This document shows, piece after piece, positions 1 through 11,394 of a stretch of DNA of 64,000 nucleotides. The notes under the pieces were generated by a model, which was given only the letters and a program-made list of their open reading frames with translations, had not been told where the DNA came from and made no database searches. Both the position numbers and the translations under genes were made by a program. The stretch comes from Vandiemenella viatica (Eukaryota; Arthropoda; Insecta; Orthoptera; Morabidae): positions 217,289,473 through 217,353,472 of the forward strand of contig JARYHS010011408.1 of NCBI GenBank assembly GCA_031002005.1. Direction: 5' to 3'. Position 1 is the first letter of the stretch. Every line of letters starts with the position of its first letter.

Positions 1-684
1 GATGACCAATGCCTTTATTTCCGTTACATTTTCTATCAACTCTGATAACTTGTTTTACAGTGTCGTGCATAAACGACTTACTCATTTTCAGTTTTAATAA
101 AAAAATTAGTTAACAGCTGAAAAATAAGTAAACAGTATAGTTATATTACTTTGGTGAGCAATGTCTACGTTTATATTCTATTTTCGACCCTCTCTCGTAA
201 CTTGTTTTATAGTGTCATTCATGAACGAATGTAAATTTTTTTATAGGTTGTAACATATGAACGTGAATGTAGAGTTGTTTCGTTGTTAGAAATACAGTTA
301 ACGTATTGTGTGATAAAAGCTGAAATCGAACGGCGACATAAGGCCGGTTCTACATAGCAGATCTGTGCCCTTTAATTTTTCCAAGGCTAAATCGTAAATA
401 TCATTTGGTACAGAGCCCAGTTTCGTAAATTTCCCACTGATGTTAGTTTTGGTAAATAGACACTTCCTGTGGCAGTCAAATGCCGCGGCGTGAGACACTG
501 GTCAGCCAGGAGAAAGCCACCGTTGAAACTCGAGTTAGCCACGGTACAAGCTCAGTCCGCCCAGCAAAATCCACAGATCTGCTCTCCATTGCTGATAACG
601 GCATTCAGTCTCTTACATGGACACAACACCCTTCAGATTGTCACTTGCAGGGAAACGCTCAGACCACATTTTTACAGTATAAGG
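1..684. other. No gene seen; weak ~153-bp duplication
   Basis: No coding feature is supported. A motif around the words aacttgtttta and agtgtc, followed by a cat-aacga motif, occurs near 44-77 and again near 197-230. This suggests an old tandem duplication with a spacing of about 153 bp. The short open frames at 469-744 are not like anything I recognise. Confidence 0.4.
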
Positions 685-1165
685 AGTGATTCTGAATCCG
701 TGGTCCGTGAAGATGATACAGGTGATCCGCTGATAGAATATTAAAAATTTAGTTCTAACTTAATTAGTAAAAACAAATTAGTAAAATTGTTCACAGGAAA
801 TGGAAACAGTACTCGCGCTGTATAAGGCTGTAAGCGATTGAGAGTTATAAGCCGAACTTTCCAAAAAAGGACCATCAACGATCAATAAAAATTTGATATT
901 TCGAGGATATTACTGCACTGTTACTACCATGGTCTATTCACTAAATACGTTTCCAGTCAGCACCAAAGAGAACGGCGTTGCTTTGAGGCTTAAGTTAAAG
1001 GCCGTTTTATGAATGGCTTTATTGTAGGTGTTGGTCTGAAGGGGCCGTGATACGTGACTATAACAACTGGAAAAGTTGGTTAGTAATGTACACATAGGTA
1101 CACAATTAAGTCCATTTAAGGTAGTGGTCCGTAGAATTTACGTTCAAAACTGTTGAGAAACGCTG
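685..1165. mobile_element. hAT-type non-autonomous element, family A copy 1
   Basis: The left end reads agtgattctgaatccgtgg and the right end, reverse-complemented, begins cagcgtttctcaacagtt. Both resemble the CAGTGTTTCTCAACC-type hAT terminus seen more clearly at 20617-22289, and the interior also matches that copy (the tggtccg motif near each end, the aatacgtttcc block). The flanking 8-mers gtataagg and atataggg agree at 6 of 8 positions, as expected for a decayed hAT target duplication. No intact coding frame is present. Confidence 0.6.
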
Positions 1166-1349
1166 ATATAGGGTATAATGCTTAAACATTGTGTGTTTCT
1201 GCTGAGACTATGCTTTAGGTTTTTAGGTGTCATAAATGCCATTTCATCAAGACTATCTAGTTTTATTCCAAATATTAGTTTAAATATTTACCTGGAAGAC
1301 GTATGTTTCTTGAAACAGTAGGTCTATTAAACATCGATGAAGGTTAAAG

Positions 1350-2024
1350 TACAGGGTCCGGCAATTAAACCTCCAACATTTCACGTAGCCGGCTTGCGGG
1401 TTGTAGTGAGGATACTAATGTGGAGTGTGTTTTGTTTTAAAGAGGTGTACCTGCCATTTTCAGTGTGCGCCATGTCATGGCTTGGTGAGCATCGTGCGTT
1501 TGTTGTGGAATTTATTCGTAACAGTTGTTCTCAGATTTTCGGAGACGATTCGAACTTGGCCTACATGATCGTGTCCCGGATAGAAAAACTATTCAACTGT
1601 GGGTGTCAAACTTTAGAAAGACAGGTTCAGCACTAAAAAAAAAACCTACATGCCGTCCTCGGACTGCAACAACGGCGGAAAATCTGGCGCGTGTGAGTGT
1701 GTCTATGCAACATTCACCAATCTTTGGGGACACTTAAAGCCTATAGTGTACAAACATCGTCCCACAACACTGCAAGCACTTAAAGAGGCCATTAGCCAAG
1801 AATTGGCAGCCATTCCAAGAGAAATGACGCGAAAATGTATGGAGAACTTTCTGGATAGACTTTGTCAATGTGTCAACAATGGAGGGCAGAAATAATTTTT
1901 AAAACCAAATAATTAAAAATTGCAAAGTACTTATTTTTCATAAATAAAAGTAATTATTCTCTATCATATTTAGTTTTTATGCGACAACACATTAAAATGA
2001 GAGGTTTTATTGCCGGACCCTGTA
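1350..2024 (+). mobile_element. Internally deleted Tc1/mariner-type transposon
   Basis: Terminal inverted repeats acagggtccggcaattaaac and its complement (gttttattgccggaccctgt) bound about 675 bp, with a TA at each edge. Inside on the + strand is an N-terminal helix-turn-helix region of an insect Tc1/mariner-like transposase: MSWLGEHRAFVVEFI, then, after a frame change, VPDRKTIQLWVSNFRKTGSA and a GRP-like PRTATT motif, 1471-1720. It is followed directly by a C-terminal piece (HRPTTLQALKEAISQE, to 1893). The catalytic DDE core is missing, so the copy arose by internal deletion and could only have been mobilised by a relative. Family identity comes from known protein patterns; the termini are seen directly. 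Confidence 0.85.
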
Positions 2025-2103
2025 TATGGTTTACTTCAAGTTGGGTCATGTACACATTACAGATCAATAGCGCGAGAAAGTTTTAACTACCAGTAAAATA
2101 TAG

Positions 2104-2320
2104 AGCGTGGTGGGTAAGTGGTACCGTTCTGGCCTGGCATTCCAATCCCCGTCCAGCCTCCAGATTTCGGTTTTCCATTGTTTCCCGAAATTACTACACG
2201 CGAACGATGGGACTGTAACTTCAAAACTCCTTGGCCGAATTCCTCCCCAATCTTTGTCCCTCAATCCTTTCCTGTCTCTGATTACTTCGACGTCGACAAG
2301 GCGTGTAGCAAAAAAATGTA
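2104..2320 (+). repeat. tRNA-derived SINE, family A (diverged copy)
   Basis: It matches the better copies at 29881-30120 and 36875-37121 in order: a gagcgtggtg head, a degenerate box B region (ttccaatccccgtcc), the cagatttcggttttcca block, the ttggccgaattcc block and a terminal A run. The sequence is diverged and has a shortened tail. Confidence 0.75.
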
Positions 2321-5300
2321 AAACTTATACCACGTTTTGTTCAACCAACTGTGTGTTGCTATAAAACAGCTTCCTTATTATCCCAAGTGCTTTCGTTTGT
2401 CGCCAGTACGTCTTCATCCTTGGCTCACTGGAGCTTGGCTCTTCCGAGAATACCCTTATCATCCTTGCGGTTTTCTCTTAGAACAGATCTGTTACCGCAA
2501 CACTTTTCATTTTAAACATACTTTTGATTATTGCTCCTTCTTCTCAGACTCTACAATTTTTAGAACTTCTTTCACCCATGGGACTTACATTTTTATCATT
2601 ATCATTCATTCATTGCTTTGAAATTCATTAACATGTGACAATTTTAGAACAAATCCCATTTTACCATTACACAAATTTTTCTTTTAAAAAAATTGTTCAT
2701 TGTTTGAGCAATTTATTCCAGTTCCTGACAAACTTATTTACAAATTAAGATTATCTGACTCTTAGACGACTAAAATCAAGATTTATCTCTTAACTTCGAA
2801 TTCTTTACCGAATATCTATTCAGGCATCAGTAACAATGTATGCCTTGTTCACACCCACCACTCTTTTCAACCGCTTTTTTCCAATGACTAGAAACCCATT
2901 TCCCGTATCATATAACGTACCGATTGTGTTCAACGGTAATTTCAGTAAATAAATCTCGCTCTCCCTCTTTGCACCCAGTATGTTTTTTATTTGACATCAA
3001 TAATATAGACCCCAAATTATTCCACCATACGCAAATAACCCTGAGCAAGGATTTGTAACCTTCACTGGTATCTCTTATCACCACCCTCTGATGATGAATT
3101 TTGAAACCATTGACAATCACCTTCGCTTTGAATACTACAAAACTGAATTTATTACAAATTAATATATGAAGACATCTCCCAGCTTACCCAGTTGGAAATG
3201 TGACGGTAATAGATTTTAGCGCAATGTACGGGAGTAACTGGTTGAACTTCAGTTAATGGTAGGAGTTTACACTATTCAAGAATTGACTAGGAGAGTAGGA
3301 AATGTGTACAGAGCCTGCATTGAATCCCAAAATTCTCTGCAGTGAGTATGGATGAAGGAATACGACTTTTTGAAGATTATTGCTGCTTTGGATGGGTACG
3401 ATGAACTTCGTGACATCCTTGGTATCCTTCGGAAGAATGCCAACAGAAGGATGGAAGCCATGTTTCATCGTCTTTCATCTTAGTGTTCACACACCATTCT
3501 TAATCATAGTCACCTTCACACATACCACGATACTTAGACACGCGAACAAAAAGAACTGGGCGTCTTATCTCTGTCAAACACTGACCCTTGTCCCCGTAGG
3601 TACAGGGTTAAGTGTCAGTTTTATTTAAGTTATACTGACCTGGCTAAGATTACTATGTAACGATGTTAGACCGTTGAGATAATTATTTTAACATAGGCGG
3701 ACTGTTATTTCTCGCACTCGCTTCCGCAGTGACAGAGTAAGCACTATACATGTGAATCCTTGCAAAGTGTTCATAAAACATCAAGTCCACTTCAGTGTTT
3801 ATTCAATCCAATATGCGGAAAATTGAAATGTTACAAGGTAACCAGGAGAAGAGGACTGAGTACCTGCCATTATTACAAGTTTACATATTAGAATAAATAA
3901 ATAAATAAAGGTGGTATCATCCTCAAAGTGATGGAGATCATTGCAAGATTTTATTGTGATTTAAATGAAATAATTATGGAAATGATTCGTGAAATAAAAC
4001 AATATAAAGTTGTTTTTGTTCCACCTTCTACTCTTTATTTCTACCATTGCAGTCTTACAAGGTCGGTGTCAGAAGCATAGTTAAACAGTTAACTTGCACC
4101 ATCTTCTTTGCATAGTTTAATCTGTAAGCGAGCTGGTTTTGTCTGTCCCTTTGTTACCGCATCTCGCAAAAACTGTCAAATCGATTTGGATGTGGTTTTC
4201 ACAATTTGAAAGCTTACGTTCTAGTTTAAAAACTACGGTATATCCTATCACTCAAAGTGACCGGGGGATGGAGCGAGAAATAATAAACTATTTGTATCCA
4301 GAAAAGATAGACGACACATATCACACTGCATTTAAAATAAACACTCCTTTCCTAACCTCCAAAAATACACACTACATCACACATAAACACCATACTGTTT
4401 GGATTCTGTTAAAGTTGTTTTGACTACGTAACTTCGGTTATTAATTTCTTAAATTATCTAAAAACATAATTAGAACCAATGCATCAAACACTCTAGTTAA
4501 TTGTGATAGTAACTTTACGGTAAACATTGCAAAGATACTATATGACAAACCTCAGGTAGAATCCTGACCAAGGTTTGTGATTAATATCGATACTAAAACT
4601 TGATAACATTTCCTGTTCTTACTGAAATACCTAATTTTCACATGACTTTATAGATTTCTAAGTAACATTACGTTAAATTATATAGAAAACAAAAATCAAA
4701 ACATTCTGATAGCTGGAGGAACACCGGAAATAAGAAAATAACTAAACTAAATGAAACTTATTAAATTAAATTTACGTTTTTTTCCTTTGTGCGATAATAA
4801 TTTCTACTCGAAAATAATAAAAAAGTTAAACTCATCACTCCACGCAATTAGGTCCACTCGGTTGAAGCAGCGAGAAACTGCTGGTCGTTACATGTGACCA
4901 TAAAGGGAATATATCTGACGCCAAAAACTACATCATCATCCGCTCGTGCAGGTGATGTAGAGGTATGTTACGATTTCCAGCCAGCTTCTACATAGCTATC
5001 CAAATGATCTTCCCAAACGTACAAGTTCTGCATTTGCCTTAGCAGTCGGGAGTGGTGCATTTTTCAGCGTGCTGTTCCAATTTATTTCTGTAGTTCCGTG
5101 TATATACATCGATTTTCTGTGTTCGTCATTCGTTTGAGATATCCTCATTTGTTTTCCTTTCCCGTAGAGAATTTCCAGCCTTTCTGGGCATTTGCCTCAG
5201 TTTTTGCTGATGTCAACCATTTCTCGTTTTGTTTGTGGATTATCTAGGTTTCGAAAGTTGATGATACCAGGCTGTTACACTATTCCAGTCCAAATGAGTC

Positions 5301-6643
5301 TACTCCCCCCCCCCCCAAAAAAAAAGAAAACAAAAAGACTCCATGAACATTTCGAGTACTTATAGAGCATTTCGCCTGCATCGTGAAATTTTGCCTCAAT
5401 AGTACCCAATATCAGGGAAGTTTATTTGCACATGCAATTTTATTGGAAGTTATTTGAATTCACAGTTTGAGAAACTACTGTGCAAGAAGTGAAACTTGTC
5501 ATCATCAGAATTGTCCAACAAAGTAATGTTATCAAGGAACAGCTGAGCACAGTGCTGAAAACAAAGCGCTATCATTGCGAGAAGATCCAAGAGATGAACT
5601 GGAAATTTGAAATGCTTAGAAAAAGATTGTGGACATACAATGCAGAAATCTCTCGTTAGCCACATTTGCAGAAGGACGGATCAGGGTGTAAAATCGAAAG
5701 TGCTACCATAGAAACAAGTGATGTGTACAACGAAACCTTAAGGAAAACGTTATTTCAATGACGAAACTTTGAAAAAAAAAAATTAATGGCAAAATAGTTT
5801 ACAGGAGAGCAACAAGATCAGCCAACACTACGGGCTGCAGAAATCTTTTCCCAACTGTTGTATAGGTTCGAGAGTAAATCCATAGCCATTTGCTTATGTT
5901 TTTCATTTCACACCTCGTATGTTATGGTAACATATATTCGGTATCAGAAATATTATCCATAGGGATGATTTAATCTGATATAACTGCGGTGGAGCGCTTG
6001 CTCCCGTGGCAACTTCACTCAAGGACTGCCAGAAGCCAACATTCTGAAATCGATTAGCGTTGTTGACCTCGATATAGTACTGTCCTATAAGCCGAATCGC
6101 AAACATTCCCTGTTTTATGTACTCATAATCAAAGGAAGGTAATATTGTAAGTGTGTGAACAGGAAATAGTCTTGGCAAGAACCCCAATTATTCAGTTGAC
6201 GAAGACCTTACTCCCATTTCCAGAGCCACACATGAGAAAAATGTGAGCATGCTTGAGCGTTATGAAACCCCTGGATGTGGCATCATATCAGGTATAAAAA
6301 TACATCACACCACTATTCTACATCAAAATATACCAGGAGTTTTTAGCAAAATTGACGAAATTACCTTTTGCCTGTCACCAGTGGCGGCTTGTAGGTAGAC
6401 GCTGAAACTGCAGCCCCTCTACACTTCCATTCCTAACTATCAATACTAATCAATAAAAAGAGTTTTCTTCACTAATTCTCTAATGTAATAGAGGTATATA
6501 ATTGAACATTAAACTTAATGCCTAACTATCCGTGGTATGAGATCCATAAATGTCCACACAGACTCAGAACCTGTATTGCTAGACTAAAATTCAACAATCA
6601 CTGCTCAAGCAACACCTTCACAGAATTCATGCAACAGACACCA
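2321..6643. other. No gene seen; AT-rich intergenic DNA
   Basis: About 4.3 kb with only short chance open frames. Small features are an (AATA)n microsatellite near 3892-3909 and a C-run/A-run at 5307-5330. A cagtggcggcttgtagg motif at 6371 looks like a hAT terminus, but I could not find its partner. Confidence 0.5.
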
Positions 6644-6651
6644 CCCCTAAG

Positions 6652-7444
6652 CAATGCTGCCACCTTAGCGATTTTGTCGCTAGATTTAGTGGATTTTGAA
6701 GCTCGAAAGCGATATTCTTAAATATGTTATCGCTAGAAAAGTATTTGGTGATTTTTAGTGATATTCAACCTTGTAGAGTTTCGAAAAATTTGATTGGAAT
6801 TGGGGAAGGTAATGCCTCCTTCATGACTCGGATAAATAATGGCGTACATAATATACTGAAAACTGAATACGGCCTACCCAATACAAGAGACTGCTGGAAT
6901 AAATAACTTTTTGGTGTTATCTGATTTAGCCATATCCTATCACTTTCTCATTCGAATGCCGTAGCAGAAAGAATTTTCAGTACGATGAACATTCTTAAAA
7001 ACAATTTGACAAACAAGAAAGCTGTAAATAGCTAATTCTTTTTATAAGCAATCAGTTAAAAATTGTGAAAAAAACTGTTACAGTTACGAGCTTCCTGATG
7101 ATGTGATTGCTGCAGTTGGTAAATATGCTAAATACTCTTTTAAATCTAAGACTGACGATTCATCTCATCCTTCCACATCTGCAAGTTCTGCAACTCCGAC
7201 GATAGACCAAGACGATAAAGAAGAAATAACGATTGAAGAAATTTGATGTTGACTTTTAATACAATGTTATGTTTAATTGAATAAAAATACTAATTATTAA
7301 AATATTTTTATATTACTTACCTTACCACTGTCCTTTATTTTAATTAGTGATTTCTAGCGAATCTTTTAGTTCTAAATATCCCGCAATCTAGTGAGTTTTG
7401 AGACCAGATCTAGCGACTTTTGTTTTCGTGAGGTGGCAACACTG
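6652..7444 (+). mobile_element. hAT element relic, family B copy 1
   Basis: An exact 8-bp target duplication CCCCTAAG (6644-6651 and 7445-7452) flanks a 793-bp element with ends caatgctgccacctt and its near-complement aggtggcaacactg. This is diagnostic of the hAT superfamily. Most of the transposase is deleted, but the end of its coding region survives and is described at 6940-7246. A second copy in opposite orientation is at 11751-12539. Confidence 0.93.
6940..7246 (+). pseudogene. hAT transposase C-terminal dimerisation domain (relic)
   Basis: Reading from 6940 gives SLSHSNAVAERIFSTMNI and then LKNNLTNKKAVNS. This is the hATC dimerisation signature (H-SNA-ER-FS-M and a K--L--K segment). 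After a frameshift near 7030 the frame continues through a Ser/Thr-rich stretch (SSHPSTSASSATPTID) and an acidic end to a TGA at 7244-7246. The N-terminal BED zinc finger and the DDE catalytic core are absent. The fragment would not make an active transposase; it marks the coding strand and 3' end of the parent element. Confidence 0.85.
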
Positions 7445-7452
7445 CCCCTAAG

Positions 7453-8640
7453 TGCCCCTGTAAAGCAATGGAAGATATAAACCACCTCCCATTTGCAATT
7501 GGAGAAGTTGGAGTTCGACTACCTCATAGACAGTCTCATGAAAGAAGGAATTTCACTGCCCACTTGCGCTGCCTCACTCCTTGCATCGAACGACTTTGCT
7601 GTTCATAAGATTTTGTACCAGCACATGAAAAATATTGGTGTAAAAATTTAAACTAATTGTAAATAACTGTGATCTACACACGCAGTTGTATGTTGATGTT
7701 GTTCTGTAAAATGAAAATGGCTGTATGGATACAAGTCTAATGTCAAATAAATTTAAATCAAAAAAATCTTGGAAAGAAACAATCTATGACAAAACGTCCT
7801 ATAGAAGCAAGTTCACCGTGAAGGATGAGAAATACAGTGGATTTTATGATATTTCTCTTACATATACGACTAGTCAAGAATGAGAAAAATTTATTTCGCA
7901 ACGTAGTATTGATAAATAAAGCATAAACATTAAATCTATGTGCGCATATTCTTTCATCAAGAGATGGTGACCAAAATTAGGAGAATCAGGACGAAATTCT
8001 TTAAGAAGCTGACAGGAAAAAAAGGCGAGGTCGGTTACAGCATTTTTTCCTTTTCATGTGGTTTTAGTCTTTTAATTCTTCGTCGGCGGTACGAAATGTT
8101 ACAGTTTTTTGCGAAAATCTCCCAAATAAGAAGTTAGTGGAGCAATGAAAATTTTCGTTCCGGTTTCGTGAAGGAAAAAAATTAAGGAGAAAAAAATGCA
8201 AGAAAAAAGCAGTTCCAGAACGAAGTGGTAAAATCGATACAGAAATATTTTCGGTCATTTGTGACTTTACATATTTACAGTGAAAGATGTAAGTATCCTA
8301 CGCCTCCTACCTGTATGCAGTCCAGCTCGACGTGTCTTCCGGAAGTTGATCAGCAGTTGGTGTGATGTCTCGTTCCGGGTAGCGCGCTGTTTTCTCGCGC
8401 TGTTCCGCACGATCGGTGACAACTTTGCGCATGCGCAAAAGTGCCAGTCATGGGCTTGAACCAATCCTATGTTGCACTATGGAAAATCGGCGAATTGCAG
8501 ACGGCTCTTATGAAGCAAAAAGAATTCGACAGTAGGACTTCCTATCTAGGAGACATGTTAATGAGATAAACAGAAATACCTTTCCGAACAGAGATAATGA
8601 ATTCGTGAAAGAGAATTTGTAAGTGTACAATGTAGATATT
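7453..8640. other. No gene seen; one GC-richer patch
   Basis: No supported coding region. Around 8295-8460 the sequence becomes GC-richer and contains the palindrome ttgcgcatgcgcaa. This may be a transposon terminus or a regulatory patch, but nothing decides between them. Confidence 0.35.
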
Positions 8641-9543
8641 GCTTTATATATAAAGATGAATGTATGTTTGTTTGTTTGTTGGTTTGTTTGTTCTTCATAA
8701 AAATCCACAGTTTTCATCTGATCTCGATGAAACTTTGCACACTTATCCTTTGAAACAAGGAGAAAAATACTGTCTACATTTGGTTGAAAAATTATCTGTA
8801 TAAATAACACATGTTGTGTCCTAACTTCGAAATACGGCGATAGACAGACACGTTGGATGTGGACGTCTCCAGACCGTGTTTCCATGTAGTGAACTGGCAG
8901 CTCAGTGGCTAAAGATCTTGCTAACGAACGACGTGGTCTCCGGTTCAGATCCCCGTAAAGGCTAAGATTTTTAAAAATTGTTTTTCATCAAAAGAGTCAG
9001 GCCTGGGCCGTAGGTTATTTGGATTGAATGTTAAACTGTAGATATTATAAAGTTAGGGGTGCAATGCGAGGCAAATCGTAGGTAGTCTTGCAATTTTGTA
9101 GGTGTACACTTTTTTACGTTATAATGATCCCTCAGGTGTTGTTCGCAGTCAGTGTGTGAGTGTGAACCACAGTAATACTGATATAAATACGGAAGTAAGT
9201 CTCTGTCTTTTTGTTACGTTTTGACGACTATATGGCTATATCGTTGTGATGGAATTTTATAAGGAAAGCTGTATGAAGGGCACAGGATATTTTTTCCAGT
9301 ATGATTAACAGTTGTAGTCACGAAATTTTGAAATCTTATCGAATAGTGACAGAAATATGTTGAAAATTGATTCTCTTCAAGAGGCAGGTTCGACGGTAGA
9401 ATGATATAGTGATAGCTTTCCTGTCATATTATGCCGAATCGATATTGTTTTGGACCAATCCTTCGTTACCAACAACTTTTTATATTTAATTCTGGCAAAA
9501 AAATTCTTAATCCACGCGTACGAAGTCGCGGGTACGAGGCTAG
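8641..9543 (+). mobile_element. Non-autonomous Helitron, copy 1
   Basis: The 5' end resembles the insect Helitron start (tttatatataaagatgaatg followed by a gtttgttt repeat). The 3' end has a short hairpin CGCG-tacgaagt-CGCG and then a terminal CTAG followed by T (9540-9544), as Helitrons inserted between A and T do. The last 350 bp match the opposite-strand copy ending at 22909. A tRNA-like module (ggcagctcagtgg as box A, ccggttcagatcc as box B, 8890-8960) sits inside, probably a captured or inserted SINE head. The frame at 8508-8885 on the minus strand is only translated repeat. Confidence 0.75.
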
Positions 9544-9823
9544 TTGCTTTATATATGTACACTCTGCTGACGCATATCTAAAACGATGTTCGTGAAATTG
9601 TGAGGACATACGATACCGTTGATGGTGAGCCGTTCGTGAGGTGGAGATCTTAAACTTGGTGGCCCTTTGTTGTCTGTATCAAGACCAGAACAGAATAGCT
9701 GCACCGAATTTCACGATCTCCTTTCTTTCAAACTAATATGATAGTACCACACACTGCACACATAAAAAATATTAAGGCATAAGTAAAAATTAACATACAA
9801 AAGGAGCCGGTGAACACAGCTTC

Positions 9824-10062
9824 CATTTTTTTTTAACTGCTTTACGTCTCTCAACAGCGAGGTCTTTAGAGACGGGAAAGGATGGGGGCAAGGAATGGGA
9901 AGGAATTCGGCCATGGCCATTTTAAGGAAGCATCCCGACATTTGCCTGGAGTGATTTGGGAAACCATGGAAAACCCAAATCTGGATGCCCGGACGGGGAT
10001 TCGAACCGCCGTCCTCCCGAATGCGAGGCCACAACGCTATCCGTTACACCACCACTCTCGGT
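9824..10062 (-). repeat. tRNA-derived SINE, family A (copy with target duplication)
   Basis: On the minus strand it has the head gagagtggtggtgtaacgg, box B ggttcgaatcc, the central domain with ggttttccatggtttccc and ggccatggccgaattcc, and ends in an A run (the T run at 9824-9835). A 9-bp direct repeat CACAGCTTC at 9815-9823 and 10063-10071 is an exact target-site duplication, so the boundaries are well fixed. Confidence 0.92.
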
Positions 10063-11394
10063 CACAGCTTCTTAAATGGTCCAGTGTGACTATTACAGAG
10101 ATCTCGTACTTGCCTTAGGATGGAATACTAATCTCATTTAGATAGCAATACATCTGTTAAAATAGACCTGCAAGGAGTAACAATGTGCAATCACACTGTA
10201 TTTGTAAACATTTCCATAACATGGTTTTGCACTGTTTGTAGTTAGAAGCGATTATCTGTATCTCTTCATCGGTGTTGCAATTTTCAAGAACAGGTGTCGG
10301 TGTTACTTTCTCCGTACTTTAGAACTTTCGTCTGAGGCAATTTAAAGAAACCACGGAAAATCAAAATCAGGATGCAGAATGTCATGCCCGAGCATTATCG
10401 CTCAGGCTCCAGACCAGGTCTATTTGACGAGATATCTGAGACATTCTCGGCAAATATCAGGTTACAAATACGTGTCATCAACTGAAATAGTTCCATTACA
10501 TTTGCAGCGAAACCGAAAAAATGCGATCGATTTCAAATTTAGTTGAAGGAGATTAACTTATATTTTAACCTGAGAGCGCTTTTTTTAGGACGGAACATGT
10601 TAATGAGGGAATTTTCCGTTATTCACTACTTCAGAAATATTTATATTTAAATTATTTTAAAGTTATAAAATTACAACGAGACAATTCTTACACTAACTGG
10701 ATTAAAAATACTTCTGAGTACTTTTAATTGGATGAATATAGTGGAATACTGCCACCATCTTTATATAATTTTCAAGATGATATATGACCATTGTTGACGA
10801 TGACGGTGTACCGGCTAGCGAACTGGTACAGCATTTCCAGAGTTGGCGATTCGGGTCTGGCCTAGAGCACAGCTAATTTTCATTAAATATTGAGTTTGTC
10901 TAGTATTGTATATTTAATTTCAAGTTAATTTGATTTCAATAGAACACACGCTACCGTAAAATTTCTATATATACCCCTTTTTCTCCTTTCTTGTACCCAT
11001 CTATTTTTTCCCTTCAGGAATTTTAAATTCTTTCGGCGTTTTTGGTAAATTATTAATCACTTGCTTGATAATTTATTTTCTATCTATAATTTTAATGCTA
11101 ACAATAATGTTATATGTCCGTGAAAATTAAATGCATAACGTGCTGGCCTCTTGTCGACAGTCATCTCGTTTCCTCTTTTTTTAAAACAAAAAAAATTGGG
11201 GGGGGGGGGTTGGATGTGGTTAGTCATTTATTATCGAGTACACAAGGCTATGGCGCAATGTTCAAGATAAAATTCACGAATTCCATGTTGCATTGTGTTT
11301 CTGAAAAAATCCATTGTTGTTTTGGAACATAAAGTCCATGAATGGCTACAAATGGTCTCCATATATCTGAACATATCTATTTCCAGTTAATGGT
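10063..11394. other. No gene seen; old repeat pieces
   Basis: Near 10330-10400 there is a weak match to the central SINE domain (aaagaaaccacggaaaatc). Near 10800-11065 a tRNA-like stretch (ggtgtaccggctagcgaactgg) leads into an AT-rich repeat that recurs at 54295-54465. A G-run of 11 lies at about 11199-11209. Confidence 0.45.

Noticed and set aside
1337..1636. A small host gene of 99 codons
   Set aside because: The frame straddles the terminal repeat and helix-turn-helix of the deleted Tc1/mariner element.
8508..8885. 125-codon minus-strand frame
   Set aside because: It lies mainly over the Helitron start and its gtttgttt repeat. Composition (Asn-Gln-Thr repeats) reflects the microsatellite.
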